Shown in pieces: positions 1 through 9,644 of a DNA stretch of 64,000 nt. The notes beneath the pieces were generated by a model. That model was not told where the DNA came from. It was given only the letters and a program-made list of their open reading frames with translations, and did no database searches. Where the stretch lies: contig NZ_LNUA01000031.1 in the NCBI RefSeq assembly GCF_009764355.1, positions 124,001 to 188,000 of the forward strand, written 5' to 3'. Numbering within the stretch: the stretch's first letter is position 1; every line of letters starts with the position of its first letter. Source of the stretch: Companilactobacillus bobalius. Lineage in GTDB: Bacteria > Bacillota > Bacilli > Lactobacillales > Lactobacillaceae. A program made the position numbers and the translations under genes.

Positions 1-1773
1 TGAAATGCTTGAAGCAGAATTATTTTTAATTGTGGATATTATTTTGCCATCTTTATTAACAGTATAGGGATTGTCTTCATCAAGAAGAGAGTAATAAGGT
101 GGAACATTGTCTTTAATACTTTGGATAGCGTTGGAAGTAGTAGTTAGAGTGAAATTGGATACTTCTTTACCAGTTTCATCTTGGTATGAAACAGTTGGGG
201 CATCGCTTGTTTTGTAGTTTATGACAGCATAGTTGAGACCCGCAGAGGGAAACATATTTAGAAGGGTACTTATTGTGTCAAATTCGGTTAACTGATCTGA
301 AGTGAATGTGGCTTGGACTGCATCGTCTATACCGTAACTGATTGAATCAATATCTTTAACGTCATTTTTAAGCAATATTTTCGTAAAAGCTTTGTTAGTA
401 GTCTGAGAGTCAAAGACAATATCTCCATTGACCTTTTGAACAAGATGAAGAGTAAGTACATCTGAAACGTGAAGGTTTAGAGTTGTGTTCTTTTCTGTAA
501 CCGTATGATCTTTAATGGAATCTACCATATGGTACGAAGGATTTATAGTCGCAATATCTTTAGGAGTTACAGTCTGACCGACTTCACCACGCAATTTGTC
601 GGTATAAATTGTATTACCGTTCTCGTCTGTATAGTTAACGGTAGTATAGTTGAGATCATTTTCTAATAGATAAACTGTTAACGAATTATTATCAGTTACG
701 GTATAAGGCAAAGTAGGATCCATTTTCCAATAGGTATATTTTTTATTATCGATGTTTAAAAAATTAGAGAAATTACTAATTGAATCACCAGTTAAAATAT
801 CGGTTCCATCATTATATTTCTTTGAAGAGTCAGTAAATAGTTGTTTACCCTGGTCATCTAAATAGTTGACATTTAAAGACTGGTTAGTTGGAATATCATA
901 AATGGCATAAATAATATATACATTTGAAGAGTCAGTATCACTTATTGCAGGCATATCATAAGTAAAAGTTATTGTGCTGCCATTAGCAGTGGGAAGATCA
1001 TTGCCATTTCTATCAACCAACTTTGTAAACGCATAGCCTTTGAAGACATATTTGTCTACACTACCCAAACCGTTACTATACGCTAAAGTAACGGGGGTTC
1101 CATATGGAACATTGTAAGTTGTATTACCGGAACCCGCTCCATCGCTATTCTTGCCATAGACTTTCATAATCAGGTTGGTTTTGTTAGCGGTAACTTTTAG
1201 ATTATAATCAGTAGTTCCTGCGGTAATAGTTGTGTTTTGACCAGCATCTATTTTATAGGCTTTTTTTAAATCGTCTGGTAATAAACTGGTAATATCGGTT
1301 CCAACTTTATATTTGTCAGAAAGGGAAAACTCCTGGTTTTTACTATTAATTACTTTGTTCCCATTTGAATCAGTGAGGGTAATGTTGGATTGTTGCAACT
1401 CATTACTGTTAGTAGATGTGGAATCTGAAGCATTATTAGAACTAACGTTGTCGACGGTGTTAGAAGTATCTTCAGAATTTGATCCAATGGAATTTAAATT
1501 AGCTGTAGGATCAGGGGAACTAGTGAGGGTAGAGGGAGTTGAAGAATCAGTGGAATTGGAATTATTTTTTGAATTAGAGGGACTGTTAGAACTAGCAAAA
1601 TCGGTAGGATTGGAAGTACTAGAAGAACTTGTAGAGGAGTTATCCTTAGAAGTACTGGTTATTGATGGATTGTTTGCATCAGCTTTGACCTGCTGAATAT
1701 TTAAATTGCCAAGTACTATTGTCGAAAAGAATGAAATACCAATAGTAGCTATTAGTGACTTATTCAATTTCAT
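1..1773 (-). CDS. Secreted surface protein, MucBP-like, C-terminus beyond the window
   Basis: An open frame of 591 codons runs off the left edge. It starts at an ATG (1773) behind a strong GGAGGGAA site. Residues 1-32 form a signal peptide (basic MKLNKS, hydrophobic core, cleavage near VKA-DA). Residues about 33-130 are Ser/Thr/Asn-rich, typical of an extended wall-spanning stalk. The rest contains repeated segments of the type VNYLDDQGKQL, VNYTDENGNTI and VSYQDETGKEV, which resemble the start of MucBP/mucin-binding-like modules of lactobacilli. An LPxTG end would lie outside the window. Role (adhesion to host or matrix glycans) is inferred from these modules. No neighbour shares the transcript; the next gene is divergent. 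Confidence 0.8.
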   Translation of the reverse strand, partial: MKLNKSLIATIGISFFSTIVLGNLNIQQVKADANNPSITSTSKDNSSTSSSSTSNPTDFASSNSPSNSKNNSNSTDSSTPSTLTSSPDPTANLNSIGSNSEDTSNTVDNVSSNNASDSTSTNSNELQQSNITLTDSNGNKVINSKNQEFSLSDKYKVGTDITSLLPDDLKKAYKIDAGQNTTITAGTTDYNLKVTANKTNLIMKVYGKNSDGAGSGNTTYNVPYGTPVTLAYSNGLGSVDKYVFKGYAFTKLVDRNGNDLPTANGSTITFTYDMPAISDTDSSNVYIIYAIYDIPTNQSLNVNYLDDQGKQLFTDSSKKYNDGTDILTGDSISNFSNFLNIDNKKYTYWKMDPTLPYTVTDNNSLTVYLLENDLNYTTVNYTDENGNTIYTDKLRGEVGQTVTPKDIATINPSYHMVDSIKDHTVTEKNTTLNLHVSDVLTLHLVQKVNGDIVFDSQTTNKAFTKILLKNDVKDIDSISYGIDDAVQATFTSDQLTEFDTISTLLNMFPSAGLNYAVINYKTSDAPTVSYQDETGKEVSNFTLTTTSNAIQSIKDNVPPYYSLLDEDNPYTVNKDGKIISTIKNNSASSIS

Positions 1774-1933
1774 AAATATTTCCCTCCAAAATTAAAACGC
1801 TTAAGTTATTAATAATTATATTTCATATAATGTTAAAAAACACAAAAAGAATTAATTTTATATATATAAAGTATTATAAGTTACATTAATAGAACAATTA
1901 ATTAAGCATATAAAAGATATTATTAATGATAAT

Positions 1934-1969
1934 AAAAAGTATCCTTAGATTGATCCAAGGGTACTTTTT
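1934..1969. terminator. Orphan hairpin with A/T-flanked stem
   Basis: AAAAAGTATCCTT pairs with AAGGGTACTTTTT across a short loop with one wobble. It would work in either direction, but no gene ends beside it. Confidence 0.5.
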
Positions 1970-2263
1970 CACAACATCATTGATGTTTTTAATGTCTGGT
2001 ATCAATGCAGGTGGATAGATAAACTAAAAACATCGTTATGAATTCAAGCATTTTCTATGAAGTACTGTGGAAAGTATTTTGAAAAAGAAATATCCTAAAT
2101 TATTAATGATTCGTTTTTTATCAATAAAAATTTCAAAATTTTAAGCTTAAGTAAAATATTAATTCGATTGTTGAAATTATATAGTCTTTTCAAAATATCC
2201 TCCAAATGTAATATACATTAATTATGAATTAATTTGTTATCCAAAGAACTAATATTTCTTGAT

Positions 2264-2294
2264 GGTCATATGAAAATATGGCCTTTTTATTTTT
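2264..2294 (+). terminator. Orphan intrinsic terminator
   Basis: GGTCATAT-GAAA-ATATGGCC is followed by TTTTTATTTTT: a stem, a GAAA tetraloop and a U-tract. The transcript it ends is unknown because no gene precedes it on this strand. Confidence 0.65.
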
Positions 2295-2615
2295 ATGTCG
2301 TATAGTGATCTCTCAAAAAATTAGTCTAATAAATTGAGAAATAATGTTGCAAATTGACCATTAGATTAAAAGAATGATTAGTTTCAGGTTATGGTAATTT
2401 GATGGGATTAGTAGGCCGAAACTTCAATATGAATATTAACAAAAGATTGTTTTGTGGGCAAAATATGACTTTAAAAGTTCATTAAATTAAATGATGTTTT
2501 GATTTAAATATAAGAAAAATATTATAAAAATAATATGATATTTGTTTACAGGGATGTTTATAAATGCTAACCTAGTAATTGTTAAATAAATCACAAATAT
2601 ATTAGAGGTGAGAGT

Positions 2616-5600
2616 ATGGCTATTAAAAAACAAAAAGCATTGAATGTAACACTATATACTTCGAGTGGAGTTCTATTATTAATGAACGCTAGCTCAGGAG
2701 TGGTGAGTGCAGCAGTAGAAAGCAATCATAAACAAGCTCAAGAAAGTACTATCATGCCGACGGCTGGTTTAGCCGATATTTCAGTTTTAGGTAATGCCAG
2801 CTTGGTTTCTACAACTGGAAATACCATGACACCTAATTCACAGGGAAACTATGATCTATCCTTGAAATATTCAGGGATGGGGTTAGCAAGTGTTGGAGTG
2901 GCTGATAAAAAGGTATTAGTTTATTCTTTGCCACCTGAATTACAAGGAAAGGTTGTGGGAGGAGCGACAGTTCAAATTGATGCTCAGTTATTGCCAATTG
3001 TACCTGCGGATGTTCCTGGAGTGGATCTTTTATTTGCAGCGGTAGAGGCAGCTGTTGATGTTTTTGCCGGGGCAGTTAAATTATTGGGCGTGGATGTTAG
3101 TGGTTTGCAAGATGCAATTGATGATTTAAAAGGATTAAAGGAATTAGGAAGCTATCATGATACCTTGCCAGGTATAGTTTCAGCCGATGGTAAAACTATT
3201 TCAGTCGATTTCACACAAGGATTAGGTAATTATGTTAATCAGGCATACTCATCACTTTTTAATGGTTTAGAAGATGCGGTCAATGGTATTAGTTCAAGTA
3301 ATCCAGTTGTTAATACGGCCTTAACAGTGCTTAAACGTAGTACGACACCGCTCTTTGATTTAATTGATGAGATTGCCAATGGAAGTTCAACAATTTTAAG
3401 TTCTGCTTTAAATGCAAATATTCTGGGTCAAACTAGTGGTACTTTGACAACGACAGTTAGTGACCCTAATACAGCTACAACAACAGTGAGGGCATCAGTT
3501 ATTAGTAATGCTGTTTTATCAGCCGATATCATTTCACTGATAGATCAAGAAGGACAACCAGTAACTTTGAATTTCCCTAACGATGCGGTTGATCCATTAG
3601 TTGATTATGAAGTGGCTTTACCAAGTCTTGATCCGGCTACTGAGGGAGAAACAACAATTAGCGGGTCGGTAGCGCTCAATGAACCGATTCCGGAGGGAAC
3701 AACTTTTGCTGCAATTGCAACATTAGACGATGGGACTGAAATCAGCGGTAATGTTGATGCTAGTGGAAGTTTTGTAATTGAAACTGGAGTCTTACAAAAA
3801 GATCAGATCATTAGCGTAAAAATTAAGGCTACGAATGGTGCTTATACTAAAGATAGTGAAGCTGCATCCTTAACCGTTCAAGCAGGTCAGACAAGTGAGA
3901 ATCCATTAGAAAACTATTCGGTAAGTGTTCCTACAGTATCGCTATCTTATGCAGGAGATACTTCTATAAAAGGTTCGGTAACCTTAAATCAACCAATTCC
4001 AGATGGTACAACATTTAATGCAACTGCTACTCTTAAAGATGGTACAGAAGTAAGTGGAGAGATTGATGAAAATGGTAATTTTACTTTAGATACAGGAATG
4101 TTGAACGAAGGTGATATTTTATCAGTCAAAATAGTGGCAACGAATGGAGAATACACTAAAGAAAGTTCATCAGTATCGGTAACTGTCCAAGCAACAATAG
4201 GAACTGAAAATCCGTTAGCTGATTATGACGTCGCTACACCAACGGTTGATTCAGCCTATGCAGGAGATACTTCTATAAAAGGTACAGTAGCTTTAAATCA
4301 ACCAATCCCTGAGGGCACAACTTTTGAAGCTGTGGTTATTCAATCCGATGGAACTGAAGCCACAGGAATAGTAGCAGAAGATGGCAAGTTTGTAATTAAT
4401 ACCGGTGAATTAAAGGAGAAGGATAATTTATCTGTAAAGATTAGAGCTAAAAATGATGTCTATTCTAAGGATAGTGCTTCAACGGCAGTAACAGTTCAGC
4501 CACTTGAAATTACTAATCCGTTGGAAAACTATAATGTGTCTTCACCAGCTATTAACCCTGCTGTGGATGGTGATACATCAGTTGAAGGTTCAGTTGAACT
4601 TGAACAACCAATTCCAGAAGGTACAATTTTTGAAGCTGTTATAACGATGCCGGATGGAAGTGAGAAAAAAGCCGCAGTTGATGCAGATGGAAAATTCACG
4701 GTTGAAACAGGAGAGTTAAAAGAAGGAGATGCTATTACAGTTAAGGTGGTAGCAACTAATGGTGAGAATACGAAAGAAAGTTCTCCAGTATCAATAGTTG
4801 TTCAACCAGGGATTGAAGTGACGAATCCATTAAATGATTATGAAGTTTCGAAACCGGATGTCGATGTTCTGACTGAAGGAGATAAACAGATTAAAGGATC
4901 AGTTGATTTAGTACAACCTGTTCCGGAGAATACAACATTTGAAGCAGTAGCAATTTTAGCTGATGGAACTGAGAAAACAGGTTCTGTTGCTGCAAATGGT
5001 GATTTTACAATTGAAACCGGAATTTTGGAAAAAGATGCAATCCTATCTGTAAAGATCAGAGCTCATAATGACAATAACGTGAAAGATAGTATTTCTGTTT
5101 CAGTAGTGGTGCAGCCAGCCAAGGTAACAAATCCATTAGAAAATTATAATGTGATTTCGCCAGTAGTTAATCCTGTTACATCGGGTGATACGTCAGTTGG
5201 TGGTTCGGTTACACTGGAACGACCAATTCCAGAAGGTACAACGTTTGAAACCGTTATAACGATGCCAGATGGAAATGAGAAAAAAGCTATAGTTGATGTT
5301 GATGGTAATTTCACGGTTGAAACAGGGGAGCTAAAAGAAGGAGATGTTATTTCAGTTAAGGTTGTAGCAATTAATGGTGAGAATACAAAAGAAAGCTCAC
5401 CTGTGATGATATCTGTACAACCAGAAATTACTGAGACTAATCCTTTGAGCAACTATGAAGTTTCAGTACCTTCAGTTGATACAGTTACCGAAGGAGATAT
5501 GCAGGTTAAAGGATCAGTTGATCTAGTCCAGCCAATTCCGGAGGGTACGAGTTTCGAGACAGTTGTAACGTTGGTTGATGGAACTGAAAAGATGGGTACG

Positions 5601-8261
5601 GTTGATGAAAATGGTCAATTCACAGTTGAAACTGGTGCTTTGAAAAAGGATGAAATTCTTTCCGTTAAAGTGACAGCTAAGAACGGAGATTACTCTAAAG
5701 ATAGTGCTTCTATTTCGGTAAACGTGCGGCCATCAGAAGCAACCAATCCTCTGGAAAATTACAATGTAGTTTCACCAGTAGTTAATCCAATTATATCGGG
5801 AGATACATCGGTTACTGGATCAGTAAACTTGTCACAACCAATTCCGGAAGGCACAACATTTGAAGCTATAGTTACACTTCCAGATGGTAGTGAGCTAAAA
5901 GGTCAAATTGATGAAACTGGTAACTTTGATATTAGTACTGGTGAATTGAAGGAAGGAGATACTGTTTCAGTTAAAATTGTTGCTCATAATGGCAATAATC
6001 AGAAGGACAGTAGTCCAGTATTAGTAATCGTTGGTCCAGCAATTGAAGCGGGGAATCCATTGGCAGACTATGACGTATCACAGCCCGTAGTTACTCCAGT
6101 CAAGGCGGATTCTACCTCTATCAATGGATCGGTAGAACTAGTACAACCAATTCCAGAAGGAACTTCATTCAAGGCAGTAGTGACACTAACAGATGGTAGC
6201 CAGAAGGTAGGCGTAGTTTCCGCGAATGGAAGTTTCACTGTAGAGACAGGTTCGTTAAACGAAGGTGATATTCTATCAGTTAAGATTACAGCCGAGAATG
6301 GCGAATATACAAAGGATGGAGCTTCAATTTCGGTAACTGTCGAGCCTACAAGTGAAGTAACCAATCCATTGGAAAACTATAATGTAGCTTCACCGACAGT
6401 TAATCCAATTGTATCTGGAGATACTTCTGTTAGTGGTTCAGTGGAAGTGACAAAGCCAATTCCAGAGGGAACTAGTTTTGAAGTGATAGTTACTTTACCA
6501 GATGGTACGGAAGTGAAGGGACAGATTGATGAGAATGGTAAATTTACTGTTGAAACTGGTGAATTGAAAGAAGGAGATACTGTTTCGGTTAAAGTCGTCG
6601 CTCATAACGGTAATGACCAAAAAGAAAGTAGCCCAATTTCAGTGACAGTAGGATCAAAAATCCCTGACACTAATCCATTAGCAAATTATATTGTTAATGC
6701 ACCAATAGTTGATGAAGTATTAGAAGGTGCAACCACAATTAATGGTTCAGTGAATTTAACCCAACCAATTCCAGAGGGAACAACTTTTGAAGCTGTGGCA
6801 ACTCTTGCTGATGGCACAGAAGTGAAAGGACGGGTTGATGAAAATGGTGATTTTAGTATTGAAACGATTGCCCTTAATACTGGGGAGATTATTTCAATTA
6901 GAATTACGGCGCAAAACGATGGCTATTTTAAGGACAGTGCATCAATCTCAGTAACCGTAGGTGAAAAAGAAGAAATCAACCCATTAGAAGACTATGAAGT
7001 AGCAACACCAGTGGTTGATAAGATTACAGATGGTGATATGAAAGTAAATGGTTCAGTTGTCTTGAATCAACCAATTCCAGAGGGAACAATATTTGAAGTA
7101 GTTGTAACTTTGTCTAATGGAATGCAAAGAAGCTTTATGTTGGCAGACGTACAACCATTTTCGAATAGCAATCCACATACGGGAAGTATTGATGAAAATG
7201 GACGATTCTCAATTGACACTGAAAAATGGAACAGCGGAGAATATGTAGACGTACAAATAATTGCGAGAAATACAAACTTTGAAAAATCTAGTCAGAAAGT
7301 TTCAGTACTCGTTGATTCTGGACTGCCATCAATCGATAACCCTCTGAATGATTATGAAGTTAGAGCACCATCCGTTGATTCGATTATTGATGGTGACACA
7401 CAAGTGACAGGCTCGGTTGAATTTAATCAACCAGTTCCGGAAGGAACAGATTTTGAAGTAGTTGTCATCTTGTCTGATGGATCTGAGAGAACCGGTGCAA
7501 TTGGTTCAGACGGTAAATTTACTGTAGAAACTGGTAAATTAAACAAAGATGATCAAGTAAGAGTTAAAGTGGTGGCTAAGAATGGTCAGTACTCTAAGAA
7601 TAGTAATATTGTTCAAATAAACGTTGGTGCTAATGATACTGGCGGCAACACAGGTGGCGGCGACGGAAACAACAACAACGGCGGCAATACAGGTGGCGGT
7701 GACGGAAACAACAACAACGGCGGCAATACAGGTGGCGGCGACGGAAATAACAATAACGGCGGCAACACAGGTGGCGGCGACGGAAACAACAATAACGGCG
7801 GCAATACAGGTGGCGGCGACGGAAATAACAACAACGGCGGCAATACAGGTGGCGGCGACGGAAATAACAATAACGGCGGCAATACAGGTGGTGGCGACGG
7901 AAATAACAATAACGGCGGCAACACGGATGGTAATGCTGGTAACAATAGTAGTGGACAATCTGGTAATAGTGAGTTTGAAAGTTCAGTTGTATCTGGTGGT
8001 ATTAATTCGAGTGGAGGATTACAAAATGAAAGTCTTTCAAATAGAAACGGTCTATCATCCAGTGGTCAAGTAATTGGTAACGGAAGTATTGTGAAATCTA
8101 ACAATGCTGATGGTCAAAATGTGGCTGAAAAATCTAATAAAACTGGAATGTTACCGAAAGCTGGTGAAAAAACTGCAGGTATTATTTCAATTGGAGGTGC
8201 ATTATTAGCATTGATTGTAGTTATGTTCAAAAAAGTATTTAAGAAAAGAGAGAATCAATAA
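2616..8261 (+). CDS. LPxTG-type cell-wall anchored repeat adhesin
   Basis: 1881-residue surface protein starting behind GAGGTGAGAGT. Residues 1-32 are a signal peptide (MAIKKQK, hydrophobic core, VSA-A). Residues about 50-320 form a unique N-terminal domain. Then come 13 repeats of about 95-100 residues, each opening with NPL-x-(N/D)Y-x-V and carrying PIPEGTTFEA and (E/D)TG-x-L-x-x-G motifs, which look like Ig-like beta-sandwich stalk modules. Repeats 4, 6, 8 and 10 share NPLENYNV while their odd-numbered neighbours are divergent, suggesting duplication of two-repeat units. One repeat (about 7129-7185) carries a short insertion. Seven 13-residue GGNTGGGDGNNNN units follow. The end is LPKAG (residues 1846-1850), a membrane helix and a basic tail, so sortase anchoring is expected; Ala replaces the usual Thr. 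Ligand unknown. Confidence 0.9.
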   Translation: MAIKKQKALNVTLYTSSGVLLLMNASSGVVSAAVESNHKQAQESTIMPTAGLADISVLGNASLVSTTGNTMTPNSQGNYDLSLKYSGMGLASVGVADKKVLVYSLPPELQGKVVGGATVQIDAQLLPIVPADVPGVDLLFAAVEAAVDVFAGAVKLLGVDVSGLQDAIDDLKGLKELGSYHDTLPGIVSADGKTISVDFTQGLGNYVNQAYSSLFNGLEDAVNGISSSNPVVNTALTVLKRSTTPLFDLIDEIANGSSTILSSALNANILGQTSGTLTTTVSDPNTATTTVRASVISNAVLSADIISLIDQEGQPVTLNFPNDAVDPLVDYEVALPSLDPATEGETTISGSVALNEPIPEGTTFAAIATLDDGTEISGNVDASGSFVIETGVLQKDQIISVKIKATNGAYTKDSEAASLTVQAGQTSENPLENYSVSVPTVSLSYAGDTSIKGSVTLNQPIPDGTTFNATATLKDGTEVSGEIDENGNFTLDTGMLNEGDILSVKIVATNGEYTKESSSVSVTVQATIGTENPLADYDVATPTVDSAYAGDTSIKGTVALNQPIPEGTTFEAVVIQSDGTEATGIVAEDGKFVINTGELKEKDNLSVKIRAKNDVYSKDSASTAVTVQPLEITNPLENYNVSSPAINPAVDGDTSVEGSVELEQPIPEGTIFEAVITMPDGSEKKAAVDADGKFTVETGELKEGDAITVKVVATNGENTKESSPVSIVVQPGIEVTNPLNDYEVSKPDVDVLTEGDKQIKGSVDLVQPVPENTTFEAVAILADGTEKTGSVAANGDFTIETGILEKDAILSVKIRAHNDNNVKDSISVSVVVQPAKVTNPLENYNVISPVVNPVTSGDTSVGGSVTLERPIPEGTTFETVITMPDGNEKKAIVDVDGNFTVETGELKEGDVISVKVVAINGENTKESSPVMISVQPEITETNPLSNYEVSVPSVDTVTEGDMQVKGSVDLVQPIPEGTSFETVVTLVDGTEKMGTVDENGQFTVETGALKKDEILSVKVTAKNGDYSKDSASISVNVRPSEATNPLENYNVVSPVVNPIISGDTSVTGSVNLSQPIPEGTTFEAIVTLPDGSELKGQIDETGNFDISTGELKEGDTVSVKIVAHNGNNQKDSSPVLVIVGPAIEAGNPLADYDVSQPVVTPVKADSTSINGSVELVQPIPEGTSFKAVVTLTDGSQKVGVVSANGSFTVETGSLNEGDILSVKITAENGEYTKDGASISVTVEPTSEVTNPLENYNVASPTVNPIVSGDTSVSGSVEVTKPIPEGTSFEVIVTLPDGTEVKGQIDENGKFTVETGELKEGDTVSVKVVAHNGNDQKESSPISVTVGSKIPDTNPLANYIVNAPIVDEVLEGATTINGSVNLTQPIPEGTTFEAVATLADGTEVKGRVDENGDFSIETIALNTGEIISIRITAQNDGYFKDSASISVTVGEKEEINPLEDYEVATPVVDKITDGDMKVNGSVVLNQPIPEGTIFEVVVTLSNGMQRSFMLADVQPFSNSNPHTGSIDENGRFSIDTEKWNSGEYVDVQIIARNTNFEKSSQKVSVLVDSGLPSIDNPLNDYEVRAPSVDSIIDGDTQVTGSVEFNQPVPEGTDFEVVVILSDGSERTGAIGSDGKFTVETGKLNKDDQVRVKVVAKNGQYSKNSNIVQINVGANDTGGNTGGGDGNNNNGGNTGGGDGNNNNGGNTGGGDGNNNNGGNTGGGDGNNNNGGNTGGGDGNNNNGGNTGGGDGNNNNGGNTGGGDGNNNNGGNTDGNAGNNSSGQSGNSEFESSVVSGGINSSGGLQNESLSNRNGLSSSGQVIGNGSIVKSNNADGQNVAEKSNKTGMLPKAGEKTAGIISIGGALLALIVVMFKKVFKKRENQ
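7641..7913 (+). repeat. 39-bp in-frame minisatellite, 7 copies
   Basis: Seven head-to-tail 39-bp units encode GGNTGGGDGNNNN; an eighth, diverging unit starts at 7914. Units differ only by silent C/T changes. The array is coding and forms a flexible wall-spanning linker. Copy number is likely to vary between strains. Confidence 0.95.
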
Positions 8262-8279
8262 AAATAGTTAATATAAAAG

Positions 8280-8313
8280 ACACAAAGTCTAGTTGATGGC
8301 TTTGTGTTTTTTT
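8280..8313 (+). terminator. Terminator of the LPKAG adhesin gene
   Basis: ACACAAAG and CTTTGTGT form an 8-bp stem followed by six T residues, 19 bases after the stop codon. Confidence 0.85.
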
Positions 8314-8384
8314 GCGTTGTCGAGTCTATTATTTTTGAACTGGACTGATATTGTGTACAATGATATATGAGAGGGGGTAATAAT

Positions 8385-8588
8385 ATGGCAATGAAACCCC
8401 AGAAAATCGTGAAAATACTACGACAACATGGTTTTGTTAAAAAGTCGCAGAATGGATCGCACTTAAAAATGTATAATCCCGATACCAATGTGACGCTACC
8501 AGTGCCGATACATCATGATAAGGAGCTCGAACATGGAATTGAGAGCAAAATTTTGAAGCAGGCTGGTATTAAGGTTACCGATATCTAA
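8385..8588 (+). CDS. hicA: Orphan HicA-family mRNA interferase (toxin)
   Basis: 67-residue protein with the HicA/YcfA double-stranded-RNA-binding-like fold: KIVKILRQHGF, then NGSHLKMYN containing the catalytic His, then a VPIHHDKELEHG segment. HicA cleaves mRNA and is normally neutralised by HicB. The start at 8385 is preferred because GAGAGGGGG sits just upstream; an earlier ATG at 8367 lies inside that site. No hicB follows: a strong terminator begins within 5 bases of the stop. A complete hicA-hicB pair lies at 37.5-38.1 kb, but its HicA is clearly different in sequence. The orphan could be inactive, controlled in trans, or kept for another role. Confidence 0.8.
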   Translation: MAMKPQKIVKILRQHGFVKKSQNGSHLKMYNPDTNVTLPVPIHHDKELEHGIESKILKQAGIKVTDI

Positions 8589-8590
8589 AT

Positions 8591-8643
8591 AAGGTTATGT
8601 AATGAACTTTTCATGGAAAGAGTCATTACATAGCCTTATTTTT
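8591..8643 (+). terminator. Terminator after orphan hicA
   Basis: A 15-bp stem (AAGGTTATGTAATGA with TCATTACATAGCCTT, one wobble) is followed by ATTTTTG. Confidence 0.85.
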
Positions 8644-8731
8644 GTATCGAAATTTAAATTAGTGTAACAAGTTAAAAAAGTGCTGACGAATCTAGATTTG
8701 GATGGTATTTTTTTAAACAGAGGAGGAGCCT

Positions 8732-9169
8732 ATGAAAATTAATTATCAGCTAATCGATGATTATGCCACTGATGAAATTGGGATTCGCATGCATCCTAAT
8801 AATCATGAACTGATTTCAACTATTGAAAAGAATTTAGAGACGAAACATTTAGAAGTAATTGATCCCCAAAATAGTCGACAGTCAAAATTGAGAATTGAAG
8901 ATGTTCTTATCATTGAGGCCATGGATAATTTGTCCAAACTTTATACCACTGACAAAGACGTTTTTTATTTGAAAGGTAGATTGAAGGATTTAGAATATTT
9001 AACAAAATATGGAATTTTGAGAATAAGCAATTCAGTTATGATCAATTTAGATAAAATTGTTAGTTTTAAAAATGGAAAGTACGCGCGCTTAGAAGTTTAC
9101 ACTGACAATGGAGAGAGTTTTGTTGTCAGTCGACACTTTAGTAAAAAAATTCGGGAGTATTTAAGATGA
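8732..9169 (+). CDS. LytTR-family transcriptional regulator
   Basis: 145 residues with a C-terminal LytTR DNA-binding domain (about 45-145): the FYLKGRLKDLEYLTKYGILRIS region and the end IREYLR are typical. There is no response-regulator receiver domain, so it belongs to the small LytTR proteins not controlled by a histidine kinase. The start follows AGAGGAGGAGCC. It overlaps the next gene by ATGA, a common arrangement of LytTR plus DUF3021 membrane protein pairs, in which the membrane partner is thought to restrain the regulator. Likely targets are itself and perhaps the MFS pump downstream (inference). Confidence 0.85.
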   Translation: MKINYQLIDDYATDEIGIRMHPNNHELISTIEKNLETKHLEVIDPQNSRQSKLRIEDVLIIEAMDNLSKLYTTDKDVFYLKGRLKDLEYLTKYGILRISNSVMINLDKIVSFKNGKYARLEVYTDNGESFVVSRHFSKKIREYLR

Positions 9170-9573
9170 TTAAACAATATAAGAATCGCTTTATTCAAGG
9201 AACTCTACTGACAATTATTTGGATTGTTTTTCTAACTGGATTTACAAGGCAAACAATGGAGGTAACTTTTTTTTGGAACATTTTGCTTATTTCGGTTAGT
9301 TTGAGTTTGATATTTGGTGTTATTTATCCGTATATTTGGAATTACAGTACTTGGATTGCGCCAATAAGTATTATTCTGTCTTCGGTAATAAATTTTTTGA
9401 CGGGTTATTTTGTTTTATATCTTTATTCAAAAATTCTTTTTCATCTAACGTTGCCATATTGGTTGGTAATTCTATGTGTAACGATACTTCTTCATGTAAT
9501 ATTCTTTTATTTTTATAGAAAATATCAAAATGAAAAGATGGCACGGGAATTGAATCAATTACGTCAACGTTAA
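9166..9573 (+). CDS. DUF3021-family membrane protein
   Basis: 135 residues with four hydrophobic helices (about 12-28, 34-54, 63-86, 94-114) and a basic C-terminal tail containing coiled-coil-like EKMARELNQLRQR. Size, topology and the ATGA overlap with a LytTR regulator match the DUF3021 family. The expected role is a membrane anti-activator of the neighbouring LytTR protein; the signal is unknown. Confidence 0.8.
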   Translation: MIKQYKNRFIQGTLLTIIWIVFLTGFTRQTMEVTFFWNILLISVSLSLIFGVIYPYIWNYSTWIAPISIILSSVINFLTGYFVLYLYSKILFHLTLPYWLVILCVTILLHVIFFYFYRKYQNEKMARELNQLRQR

Positions 9574-9606
9574 TGCTTTGGTTGCCAACGACATTAAAAA
9601 AAGTCT

Positions 9607-9618
9607 ACTATTAATAGT
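9607..9618. promoter_or_regulatory. Palindromic operator candidate over the MFS promoter
   Basis: Perfect 12-bp palindrome ACTATTAATAGT overlaps a TACTAT-like -10 that lies 18 bp after TTGCCA. A repressor site for the pump gene at 9645 is plausible; the protein is unknown. Confidence 0.35.
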
Positions 9619-9644
9619 GTATTTTTAGTGAGAGAGGCTTAATT

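Larger units (their letters stand above)
1774..2615. other. AT-rich intergenic gap between two surface-protein genes
   Basis: No open frame with a ribosome site was found here. The gap holds two terminator-like hairpins (1934-1969 and 2264-2294) that belong to no visible gene. They may be remnants of a lost gene or ends of a small RNA. Confidence 0.5.

Noticed and set aside
1313..1696. Plus-strand frame of 127 codons rich in Leu/Glu
   Set aside because: It is the antisense shadow of the Ser/Thr-rich stalk of the minus-strand surface protein.
7641..7913. Regular 39-bp repeats that could suggest a CRISPR array
   Set aside because: There are no spacers; the units are contiguous, a multiple of three, and coding for GGNTGGGDGNNNN inside a surface protein.
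7539..7958. Open frames on the other frames and strand over the minisatellite
   Set aside because: They arise from the low-complexity repeat; they have no ribosome sites and encode only simple repeats.
8255..8488. Minus-strand frame over the orphan hicA gene
   Set aside because: No ribosome site, and it runs through a terminator and the hicA coding region.
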